From assembly GCF_017982655.1 (NCBI RefSeq), contig NZ_JABXYX010000041.1, positions 1 through 59,739 of the forward strand: a stretch of 59,739 bases of DNA. Reading direction: 5' to 3'. Position 1 is the first letter of the stretch. Each line of letters starts with the position of its first letter. A program made the position numbers and the translations under genes. Below the pieces are notes generated by a model, which was given only the letters and a program-made list of their open reading frames with translations, did not search any database and was not told where the DNA came from. Positions 34,085-43,017 of the stretch are shown here, piece after piece. Origin of the DNA: Brasilonema sp. CT11. Its GTDB lineage: Bacteria; Cyanobacteriota; Cyanobacteriia; Cyanobacteriales; Nostocaceae.

Positions 34085-36805
34085 TTATCTGTCTGCAGCA
34101 CAACTATTCGCAGGTGTTTGCGGTTGACGTTGTGGGCCAGTTTTGGTGGGATCATATGCTACCAGCACCACCTGACCTTTTTCGTTATATATCCAACCTT
34201 GAGCAGGTATTATGCGTTTGACAGGTGGACTGGTAGATCGTTGCGTGTAAGTTGCAGTTGTTGAACTTACCGTACTGGCAATCGGCTCAATTAAATCAAC
34301 ACGCACATTGTCACTACTGAGGATTTTACTAGGATCAGCTGGCAATCCGCCACGCCCTGTTATGACGAAGCTGCTACCAAAACCTTTGGAACAGGGATTT
34401 TGGGCAATCTGCTGTCCGGGGTCGATTACAGTTTCTGTCAATTCAAACAATCCTTCACTAGGATCAATCTCAGGTGTGTTAAATTGCACAGTACCACTAT
34501 ACTGTGGGCCGCGTTCGGAAGTCGCACTAATCACGCTGTCTGGAGAAAGAAATCTATTACCTTTAGTTGTAATGCTTACCTTCCCTCCATAACCTTGTTG
34601 GGCATTGGCTGTGATTTTGCTATTTTCCAAGGCAACTAAGTTGTCAGTGTTGATGGTAATATTGCCTCCATCAGCATTGTTTGTGGCATTTGTGGTGATG
34701 TTACTGTTGCGGCGCAAGATAACGTCGTCAGAATTCAGGATAATGTTGCCCTGTCCTGCTGTAGTGTTAGCGTTAATAGATGCTCGGTTGTCCAGTTTGA
34801 TGGAGTTAGCCGTAACTGTTAGCAAGCCTGCACTTCCTCCTCCTGAACTACTAACATTAATTTGTCCGTCGTTAGTCAAGTCAACAGCACTGGCATTAAT
34901 ATTTATATTGCCGCCTCTAAACTTGCCTTCTGTTGTTGCTGTGACAGCACCCTTCTCTGATACACGTAAGTTACGACTATTAATAGTGATATCACCAGCA
35001 TTACCTCCGGCAAGTCGCTTACTAGTCGTCGTCACGATACTATTTTTAAAGTCGCCAGAGCGATCGCTCTTCGATATCTGTGGATCACTCCCTGAAATTT
35101 CTACTTGATTAGTACCATTAACCAGAATCCTACCAGATTTACCGCCGTTGAAGGATCTAGATGATACTTCTGTCCCAGCAGTTATGAAAACAGATTGCCC
35201 GCGAATTTTTATTTCACCTGCATCACCTAGTGCTGGGTTGGTTGTCCTTCCACCTGCACTTCCAACAGCTGTATTGACCAAAGTATGTTGTAAGGAGACA
35301 GAACCGGAGGATTCTATTGCGATGCTGCCGGAAACTCCTAGTGCAAAGGCTTGACTAACCAAAGAGCTATTGTTTTTTGTAGACACAAACTCATTGCCTT
35401 GCAATGATATACTCCCGCCATTTCCTCTAAAGCTGCTGGCAATCAAAAAAGCATTATCTAAAGAGAGAGAATAATTCGCTTTGAGTGATATATCACCGCT
35501 TTGTCCCAGACCATTGTAGGTGGAGATAACTCTATCATCGGGCTTTTGATCCTGCCCAGTTAAAGAAATCGAACCTGTGGCTTCCAGTGATATGTTTCCA
35601 GCACGTCCCTGTCCCTGTTTCTGTCCCCGTTCCTGTCCGCCTGGACCAGTATCTAATGCAGCAGCAAGAGCAGAAGTTGTTGGAGTACTAGCCTTATTCG
35701 TGATCGAAATTTCACCAGCTTTTATATTGATGTTACCTGCATTGCCAGTAGCACCTTCATCTACAATATTAGTCACTCGGCTGGGATAGTTAATAGTCAC
35801 TTTCCCAATCGCATTGAGTGTAATGTCTCCTCGTGGTGAGTTATCTGCTGTTAATCCTTTGCCAACGCCAGCAGAAATATTTCCTCCCAAAAGGTCTATA
35901 TTTCGCGCATTCAGGACGACACTGCCTGCTCCTGTTGCGCGTACATCAACAGTTGCACCATTTGTCAGCGATATATCACCGAATTGCACTCCCACAGGAA
36001 AACTCAAGCTTCCATTACTACTCAACCCAACTATTCCAGGAGCAGATAATCCTGCGATCTCAACTCTTCCTCCTGCTGCTGTGATTGCACCACCATTTAA
36101 ACTGACGTTACCACCTACGAGTGCGAAGGAGTTTCCTTGAGGAACACTAAGAACAGCAGATTGACTAGTGATATTTTGGGGATTATCGCGATACCTCAAT
36201 CCAATTGGAACATTTATAGTTAACAATGGCGGTGCTTGGGGATCTGTTGCACTAAACTCAAACCCATTATCAAACAGAAAACTATTCGCCGTACTCCCCA
36301 AAAAGGAACCACCGATATTTAAGCTGGCATTTGGTCCAAAAATAATTCCTGCAGGATTGAGTAAAAATAAGTTCGCTCTGCCGAGTGTCCTAATCAAACC
36401 ATCAATATTAGAAACAGAACCACCTGTGACTCGGCTGAGAATATTCAGCACATCAGCTGCATTATTAAAGTTAGCCGAACCACCAGTGGGTACAGAAAAC
36501 TCTTTAAAGCTGTGAAAAAGGTTTCCTCCTCTTCTAGTTCCATCATTGATGTTGAAATTTTTGCCATCAGGAGTGGTAACTGTGGTGGATACAGTTCCAT
36601 CAGCAGAGACTTGCGCAACTGCAATACTCATAGGCACAAGACTGCCTATAGTGCATAGAGGTACAGTCAGTAAAGACAGCAAATAGATTTTGTTTACGTT
36701 GTGCAATCGCCCCAAAGGGGTGGCTTCTCTGAAGCATCGCCTAAATTTTTTCATACGAGTATGCATTTTTTCTAAAGATTTTTTACATTGACTCTTATCA
36801 GTCAC
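34085..36805 (-). CDS. Filamentous-haemagglutinin-type exoprotein, TpsA (first copy)
   Basis: 906 residues. An extended signal peptide (hydrophobic IYLLSLLTVPLCTIGSLVP, residues about 40-60) precedes the TPS secretion domain (about 65-310) with GGNLFHSFKEFSVPTGG and the NPAGIIFGPNASL motif (NPNG/NPAG box). A right-handed beta-helix of irregular repeats follows to about 780. The last 120 residues are a conserved tail with Cys in AQNPCSKGFG and NSCAADR, almost the same as the tail of the second TpsA. TpsA proteins cross the outer membrane through TpsB and act as adhesins or surface fibres. The nearest TpsB is at 40679. The start may instead be an ATG 13 or 17 codons further on. Confidence 0.88.
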   Translation of the reverse strand: MTDKSQCKKSLEKMHTRMKKFRRCFREATPLGRLHNVNKIYLLSLLTVPLCTIGSLVPMSIAVAQVSADGTVSTTVTTPDGKNFNINDGTRRGGNLFHSFKEFSVPTGGSANFNNAADVLNILSRVTGGSVSNIDGLIRTLGRANLFLLNPAGIIFGPNASLNIGGSFLGSTANSFLFDNGFEFSATDPQAPPLLTINVPIGLRYRDNPQNITSQSAVLSVPQGNSFALVGGNVSLNGGAITAAGGRVEIAGLSAPGIVGLSSNGSLSFPVGVQFGDISLTNGATVDVRATGAGSVVLNARNIDLLGGNISAGVGKGLTADNSPRGDITLNAIGKVTINYPSRVTNIVDEGATGNAGNINIKAGEISITNKASTPTTSALAAALDTGPGGQERGQKQGQGRAGNISLEATGSISLTGQDQKPDDRVISTYNGLGQSGDISLKANYSLSLDNAFLIASSFRGNGGSISLQGNEFVSTKNNSSLVSQAFALGVSGSIAIESSGSVSLQHTLVNTAVGSAGGRTTNPALGDAGEIKIRGQSVFITAGTEVSSRSFNGGKSGRILVNGTNQVEISGSDPQISKSDRSGDFKNSIVTTTSKRLAGGNAGDITINSRNLRVSEKGAVTATTEGKFRGGNININASAVDLTNDGQINVSSSGGGSAGLLTVTANSIKLDNRASINANTTAGQGNIILNSDDVILRRNSNITTNATNNADGGNITINTDNLVALENSKITANAQQGYGGKVSITTKGNRFLSPDSVISATSERGPQYSGTVQFNTPEIDPSEGLFELTETVIDPGQQIAQNPCSKGFGSSFVITGRGGLPADPSKILSSDNVRVDLIEPIASTVSSTTATYTQRSTSPPVKRIIPAQGWIYNEKGQVVLVAYDPTKTGPQRQPQTPANSCAADR

Positions 36806-37222
36806 AGCTTAGCTTTGACCAAAACGCGCGGGTGTAAGGAGAAAGAAAAAACGATATTTTTGTACAACAAAGCCCCTGAACCACCAAAGGTGTCAAGCGC
36901 CCCACTGATTTATTTTTTACACCCCCCGCCCTTTCAGGGAAGTCAAAAGTCAAAAATCAAAAGTAAAAAGTCTTAATTTTGACTTTTTACTTGATACTTT
37001 TGACTTGTTTTGCCCTTGCACCCTAACTTCAAGATGCATTTACAGCAGTTAATTTATTGGGTGGGTACTGTCTTATCGATGAAAATGGCAAATGTCAGGT
37101 AAGCACTGCCTACCCGAAATTAGATTTGCCAAAAGACTCATCACATAGAGAGCAAGTGGCAAAAGATTGTATTAATTTTAAGTATTTTACGTTGAATTTG
37201 GTTGTTCTAGTTGTAAAGAATT
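36806..37222. repeat. Heptamer repeat and hairpin between the two tpsA genes
   Basis: AAGTCAA-type heptamers (five units) at 36940-36972 run into a perfect 12-bp hairpin at 36961-36992 (AAGTAAAAAGTC / GACTTTTTACTT). This may end the upstream tpsA transcript. No gene is seen; the frame at 36788-36976 is repeat-derived. Confidence 0.6.
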
Positions 37223-40200
37223 TTATCTGACAGCTGCACAGTTACTAGTAGGTGCTGGCTGCTGACGCTGTGGACCAGTTTTGGTTGGATCATAAGCTAC
37301 CAAAACCACTTGACCTTTTTCGTTATATATCCAGCCTTGGGCTGGTACTATGCGCTTGACAGTTGGCTGTTGAGATGGTTGCTTTTGTGTTGCAGTTGTT
37401 GAACTTACCTTACTGGGGACAGGTTCAACTAAATCAACGCGCACATTGTCACTACTGAGGATTTTATTGGGGTCAGTTGGCAATCCGCCACGTCCGGTGA
37501 TGGTGAAAGTACTACCAAAACCTTTGATACACGGATTTTGGGCTACCTGCTGTGCGGGGTCGATGACAGTTTCTGTCAATTCAAATAACCCTTGAGTGGG
37601 GTCAGTTTCGAGCGTGTTAATATTTACCGTTCCTTGTAAGCCAAATTGAGAGCGAGTATCAATGTCGTTAGTTCCATTTCCTTCAATTGCTGCACGTTCA
37701 GCTATACCAAAAAGACCGAGACTTCTGATTGTAATAGTGCCTCCTTGACCAGAAGAAGCACGGGCAATAATGTCACTATCTTGTCCAGGAGTTGTGAGAA
37801 TAAAACCTTTAGCAACATTAATGTTTATGTTGCCTCCATCAGCACTACCTGTAGCGTCTGCCACAATATCGCTATTGCGGCGTAGGATTAAGTCACGAGC
37901 ATTTAGACTAATGTTACCCTTGCCTCCTCTAGTTTCAGCACGAATAGATCCTTGGTTGTCTAGTAGGATGTCTTTAGGGGTTGTAACTGTAATGTTGCCT
38001 GCTGCACCATTACCGGAATTACTGGTAGAGATTGTACCGCCATTACTTAGAGAGAGCGATCGCGCACTGATGTTAACTCCCCCAGCATTACCCACGCCTG
38101 ATGATTCAACAGTGCTATAAAATCCACTTTTGTTTCCGTTCGTCGTATTCCGACCATCTGCGGAGACATTGCCAGTTGCATGAACGGTGACACTCCCACC
38201 ATTTCCCTTTCTGGAGGCACTGGCTAAGACTTGTGAGCCATTGGTTAGGTAAAAATTATTGGCTTTGATTTGGATATTACCTCCATTACCAGTGCCGAGG
38301 TTGTTCGTCCTCACATCTGTTGCGTTGAGATCAAACTTATCTGCGACTGTAATCTTGATTTCTCCAGCGTTACCTGTGCCACTTTCTTGCGTATTGCTAG
38401 AGACTTGTGAGCGTTCCAGTAGAAAAGAACCTGCGGTAATGTTGATTTTTCCAGCCTCACCAATACCCGCAGTACTTGTTTCTATACCTGCAAATTTCGG
38501 CAATTCCAAAGTACCTGCGACAGTGATGTTGATTTCTCCAGCCTTACCTGTGCTATTTGCCTGCGCTTTGCTATTAACACCTGCACCTTCAAGCCGAAAA
38601 GAATTTGCATTGATGTTGATTTTTCCAGCGTCACCTTTGCCAGAGGTGTCGGTAGTTATACCTGAGGTGTTGTAGATTGTCAGAGAGTCTGCGACGTTAA
38701 TGTTGATTTCTCCACCCTCACCTGTGCTATTTTCCCCCATCTTGCTACTAACACCCTCTCCACCTTCAAGCCGAAAAGAACCTGCAGTAATATTAATTTT
38801 TCCAGCGTTACCTGTACTATTTCCCGTCGTACTGCTAGAGACTCCTGAGCGTTCCAGTAGAAAAGAACCTGCACGAATGTTGATTTTTCCAGCCTCACCT
38901 TTACCCGCAGTGGTTGTAGATATACCTGCACTTTGCGGTAGTTCCAAAGTACCTGCGACAGTGATGTTGATTTCTCCAGCCTTACCTGTGCTAGTAGAAT
39001 TCACCGCCTCGCTAAGAACACCTCCATTTTCAAGCCGAAAAGAATTTGCATTGATATTAATTTTTCCAGCGTCACCCGTAAAATAAGTGTTAGTACTTAT
39101 AGTTATTCCTTTGATCGTAAGAGAGTCTGCAACATTAAAGTTGATTTCTCCACCTTGACCAGTGTATAGCGCACGACTAAAGACACCCGATCTGTCTATC
39201 TGCAAAGAATTTGCATTGATGTTAATGTTGCCAGCATTACCCGCGCCACCGGAGTCGGTTTGTATACCTCCGGTGGTAATCGCCATCGGACCATTGACAG
39301 TAACATTGATGTCTCCGGCTTTACCACTGCTATTTCCTGTCGTTATGCTCAGGAGCGACGATCCGCCTTTCATCTCCAAAGAATTTGCACGAATTTTGAT
39401 GTTTCCAGCATTACCCTTATTGTCCTGTGTCTGAATGCTTACACTACTGCTATTCTCAAAGTTGATCTTGTTGGCTTCCAGTTTAATTTGTCCGCCGTTC
39501 CCGGAACCGAAGGTGTTAGAGAGGAGGCTGGAGCGATTGAAAGCTATAGAGTCACCAACAATGCTAATTTCTCCCCCATTTTTATCCCCAAGGGTATCAG
39601 ATAATAGAATTGAGTCAGAGGTGAAATTGATGTTCCTCCCGAGTATGGCAATAGAACCGCTGCCGTCTCCAGTGACATTCACGAACGATTTGTTAGAAAA
39701 CTCGATGTCTCGAAAATTGGGGGTGCCTTGATAAGCAAGTGAAAAACCTTCAGATTGTGCTGGGACGAGATTTACAATTTGATTGCTATCAAAACTACCG
39801 ATTTCAATACGTCCGCCTTCGGATCTGAGTACACCACCTTCAACAGAAACATTTCCTCCTACCAGTGCTAAAGTTTTTCCGAGTTCGACTTGTAATCCTG
39901 TAACATTCGAGTTTAGTTTGGGACGGTTTCCTGGCTTAACCTCAGAAACAAGTCCGCTCCCTGTCACTGGTCCTCGTACCTCAATTGCTCCAGGATTATT
40001 CCGAAATCCCAACCCAATCGGAACATTTATAGTTAACAATGGAGGTGCTTGTGGATCAGTCGCACTAAACTCAAAATTATTGTCAAATAGAAAACTATTC
40101 GCCGTACTCCCCAAAAACGAACCACCAATTCTTAAGCTGGCATTTGGTCCAAAAATAATCCCGGCGGGATTGAGTAAAAACACGTTCGCCTTGCCGAGTG

Positions 40201-40540
40201 CTGTAATCGCACCATTAATATTAGAAACAGAACCACCTGTGACTCGACTAATAATATTTTGCACATCAAGTGCATTGTTGAAATTAGCCGAGCCACCTGT
40301 GGGTACAGAAAATTCTTTGAAGCTGTGAAAAAGGTTTCCTCCTCTTCTTGTCCCGTCATTGATGTTGAAATTTTTGCCGTCAGGAGTAGTGACGGTGGTG
40401 GATACAGTTCCATCAGGAGTTACTTGTTGAGTCACTTGTTGTGCTGTGGCTGTATCTAGAAAAGTTAAACTCCCTATGGCGCATAGGGGTAAGGTGAATA
40501 AAATTAGTGGATGCCAACCCTGTTTGATCATGATTTCCAA
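37223..40540 (-). CDS. Filamentous-haemagglutinin-type exoprotein, TpsA (second copy)
   Basis: 1105 residues. Signal peptide 1-34 (LILFTLPLCAIGSL ... ATAQQ). The TPS domain is nearly identical to the first copy over its first 120 residues (DGKNFNINDGTRRGGNL, NPAGIIFGPNASL). A long beta-helix follows with clear 40-50-residue repeats (GKAGEINITVAGTLELP; GEAGKINITAGSFLLE). The shared C-terminal tail has Cys in AQNPCIKGFG and SNCAAVR. The repeat block is longer than in the first copy and explains most of the size difference. It lies 138 bases downstream of tpsB, the usual order for a two-partner system, and is probably its main substrate. Confidence 0.9.
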   Translation of the reverse strand: MEIMIKQGWHPLILFTLPLCAIGSLTFLDTATAQQVTQQVTPDGTVSTTVTTPDGKNFNINDGTRRGGNLFHSFKEFSVPTGGSANFNNALDVQNIISRVTGGSVSNINGAITALGKANVFLLNPAGIIFGPNASLRIGGSFLGSTANSFLFDNNFEFSATDPQAPPLLTINVPIGLGFRNNPGAIEVRGPVTGSGLVSEVKPGNRPKLNSNVTGLQVELGKTLALVGGNVSVEGGVLRSEGGRIEIGSFDSNQIVNLVPAQSEGFSLAYQGTPNFRDIEFSNKSFVNVTGDGSGSIAILGRNINFTSDSILLSDTLGDKNGGEISIVGDSIAFNRSSLLSNTFGSGNGGQIKLEANKINFENSSSVSIQTQDNKGNAGNIKIRANSLEMKGGSSLLSITTGNSSGKAGDINVTVNGPMAITTGGIQTDSGGAGNAGNININANSLQIDRSGVFSRALYTGQGGEINFNVADSLTIKGITISTNTYFTGDAGKININANSFRLENGGVLSEAVNSTSTGKAGEINITVAGTLELPQSAGISTTTAGKGEAGKINIRAGSFLLERSGVSSSTTGNSTGNAGKINITAGSFRLEGGEGVSSKMGENSTGEGGEININVADSLTIYNTSGITTDTSGKGDAGKININANSFRLEGAGVNSKAQANSTGKAGEINITVAGTLELPKFAGIETSTAGIGEAGKINITAGSFLLERSQVSSNTQESGTGNAGEIKITVADKFDLNATDVRTNNLGTGNGGNIQIKANNFYLTNGSQVLASASRKGNGGSVTVHATGNVSADGRNTTNGNKSGFYSTVESSGVGNAGGVNISARSLSLSNGGTISTSNSGNGAAGNITVTTPKDILLDNQGSIRAETRGGKGNISLNARDLILRRNSDIVADATGSADGGNININVAKGFILTTPGQDSDIIARASSGQGGTITIRSLGLFGIAERAAIEGNGTNDIDTRSQFGLQGTVNINTLETDPTQGLFELTETVIDPAQQVAQNPCIKGFGSTFTITGRGGLPTDPNKILSSDNVRVDLVEPVPSKVSSTTATQKQPSQQPTVKRIVPAQGWIYNEKGQVVLVAYDPTKTGPQRQQPAPTSNCAAVR

Positions 40541-40678
40541 ATGTAAATTTTACTTACGCTTTCTGAGGCAGCGCTTGACAAATCTCACCTATTATAATAA
40601 AGACCACTGTATAATTGTTTAAAGTACTATCTTCAGGAGTACAGCATGGTGTACTTCTACCATGTCATAATTATCCTT

Positions 40679-42559
40679 CTAAAAAGGACTGTAATTGATT
40701 GAAAAATATAAACCTTGCTCTTGCAACGTTCGATCCCTAGAATTCACATCAGTTAGCGGGATACCGTAGTCAATGCGAGCATCCAATTTATCATCCATCT
40801 GCCATCGCAAACCCAAACCCACACCAATCAAAGTATTGGGATCAAGATCTGGATTCGGACGACCTCTGATGGAATTATTCCAGCCAACGCCAAAATCAAC
40901 AAAGGGTATGAGTTGTAGAACTCCTTTGACTTCTTCTACCCGCAGAATAGGAAACCTCACTTCTGCAGAAGCAAAAAAGCCGTTATCTACCAAAAACTCA
41001 TCTTGCCTATAACCCCGGACGCTTTGTATACCACCGACGCTAATTTGCTCTAAGGGTACTAAGGCTCTTGTTGCTAATTGTATATCAGAACGTAACACCA
41101 GTAAGGTGTCTCGTGCTAATTGTCGTATATACTGTCCTTGTCCACGCCAGGAGAAAAACCGACTATCAGGAGTTGTGCCATTAACAGTGGCGTCAAAAAA
41201 CCCTACTCCCAGACTAAATTGAGAGCGAAAACCAAAGACTTGTTGGGAATTGCGCTGTGTATATTCCTGAACAAATCGCAGTGCTGAGATGCGGGTTTCT
41301 CCATTGTTGTCAGCTCCTAAATTCTGGAAGACATCACCTCTTCCCAAAAGTGTCGTCTTACTTTCCTCTCTAGAAAAAGTTAAACCCAGCGCCAATTCCT
41401 GAGTTGGAGATTGGAAGATTGGCTGACGAAAACCAACGTCAATGTAAAAAGAGTCACCTATAATATCAATGCGGTCAAATGGTGGCTCAACGATGGTGGT
41501 GTCTGTAAATCCACCTGCCACATTCAATGTGCCATTGCGAGGATTCACTGGCAGAGCATAGCTGAGATCCAGGGCATTACTTCCATCAGTATTAGTGTAT
41601 GTTGCACCAAAGCTGTCGCCCAAGCCGAAGACATTGCCTTCAAAGATACGGAGACCTCGTCGGAAACTACCGACACTAGGAGCACGACCATTATCAACAA
41701 ATAATTCTGTCCTAAACGAGTCTGCTTCTACGATCCTGACTTCCACTAAATTCTGGTCTGAACGTGATCCCGTAGACAATTCAGCAGAAATATTTTTAAT
41801 CAAAGGGTTAAGCTGTAACAGTTGCAGTGCTTCTAACAGGCGAAATCGGTTCAAGGGTGTAGAGGTAGCAAGTGCTATGCGACTGCGTATGTAGTCTGGG
41901 TTCAACCGTCGCGTACCTGTGACCTTAATCTCTTCTACTCCACCCTCAATAATCTGAACTTTGACAACTGCTCCCTGTGGAGAAAAAGCTTGATCAGCAG
42001 GTATGAAAGCACCAGAATTGACATACCCAGCATCTGTGTAAAGCTTGGTGATAATAGTCTCTACTTCCAGCAGTTGAGCAAAGGTGATTTGTTTATTGAT
42101 GAATTGAGCAGTTAGCTCACTTAACTTTTTGTTGCTAAATATCTTTTTTTTGTTACCTACAAATTCAAACTTTTTAACGTTAACGGTAAGAGTTTCAGGT
42201 ACGCCAGGACGCGATTCTGGTGGAGAAGGTGTTGTGGGAGGTGTTGATGGAGTGATATCCAGTGGAGTTTGCGGTGACGGTTCTGGAGTCGGAATCGGTT
42301 GTGGTGGTGGTAGTGGTGGTACTGGAGTGATAGGATTTGGAACCTGAGATAGAATAGCTGTTGAGCCTATACTTTTGGGACTGTTTTTTGGACTATCAGT
42401 CGAAATCTGAAATTTAGGAGGTAAAACATCGCTCTTATAACCCTGATTTATCAAGTTCTGGGCAGAAACTTTATAATCAGGTAAAAATAAGCACATATTT
42501 ATCAGCAGTGCAACAGCTAAATTGAGATTACCAAACCCAAGCTGCCCGCCTCGATTCAT
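40679..42559 (-). CDS. TpsB outer-membrane transporter (ShlB/FhaC/HecB family)
   Basis: 626 residues. Signal peptide at the start (about 12-34), then a proline-rich linker (PPLPPPQPIPTPEPSP) at about 75-120. Two POTRA domains follow, the first with FVGNKKKIFSNKKLSEL and the second with EGGVEEIKVTGTRRLN. A 16-strand barrel region completes it, with the hallmark VRGY loop motif (GGIQSVRGYRQDEF) and a C-terminal barrel strand ending in Phe. TpsB recognises the TPS domain of its partner in the periplasm and moves it across the outer membrane. It is first in the minus-strand run tpsB-tpsA-tpsA-CHAT. Confidence 0.92.
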   Translation of the reverse strand: MNRGGQLGFGNLNLAVALLINMCLFLPDYKVSAQNLINQGYKSDVLPPKFQISTDSPKNSPKSIGSTAILSQVPNPITPVPPLPPPQPIPTPEPSPQTPLDITPSTPPTTPSPPESRPGVPETLTVNVKKFEFVGNKKKIFSNKKLSELTAQFINKQITFAQLLEVETIITKLYTDAGYVNSGAFIPADQAFSPQGAVVKVQIIEGGVEEIKVTGTRRLNPDYIRSRIALATSTPLNRFRLLEALQLLQLNPLIKNISAELSTGSRSDQNLVEVRIVEADSFRTELFVDNGRAPSVGSFRRGLRIFEGNVFGLGDSFGATYTNTDGSNALDLSYALPVNPRNGTLNVAGGFTDTTIVEPPFDRIDIIGDSFYIDVGFRQPIFQSPTQELALGLTFSREESKTTLLGRGDVFQNLGADNNGETRISALRFVQEYTQRNSQQVFGFRSQFSLGVGFFDATVNGTTPDSRFFSWRGQGQYIRQLARDTLLVLRSDIQLATRALVPLEQISVGGIQSVRGYRQDEFLVDNGFFASAEVRFPILRVEEVKGVLQLIPFVDFGVGWNNSIRGRPNPDLDPNTLIGVGLGLRWQMDDKLDARIDYGIPLTDVNSRDRTLQEQGLYFSINYSPF

Positions 42560-43017
42560 ATTATTGGCTCCTCACACGAAATTTTCGTTGCCATGGTATA
42601 ACTATGTAGCGTTCAAATATAAAACACTAGTTATGATGATTTAAAATTTATTTACCACATTGGTTGTTTATTCCTACTAAAGTCATAATAAAATTTTACT
42701 AGGTGCCGTAGCTCTAATCCTTGTATAAGCCATAAGTTATGAAGTAAAGATTTAATATAAAGTAAAAGTATGCTATTTATTCTTAGTAAAAAAAATTAGC
42801 TCACGATTCCTTAAGATAATTGTTTTTCGTATTTCGTATAAAAAGTTGAAGTAGACAGTGAAAGTGTTGTCGTGTTTGTTCAGGAGATATAGGCAGATTC
42901 ACCAAAATTCAAGATAGTATAAGAAGGTTATTATTCGTTAACAGATGCACATATTCTTAATTCTGTCTAGCAGGTTTGGTTACATAGACATTATTCAAAA
43001 ACTAAAAATTTAATGAT
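42560..43017. promoter_or_regulatory. Divergent promoter region, tpsB / kinase
   Basis: 458 AT-rich bases holding the promoters of tpsB (minus) and the kinase-TPR gene (plus). No repeat or operator stands out. Confidence 0.4.

Noticed and set aside
34308-40328. Many plus-strand frames of 70-180 residues across the two tpsA genes
   Set aside because: They lie opposite long repetitive tpsA frames and have serine/proline/leucine-rich composition without domains; by-products of the repeats.
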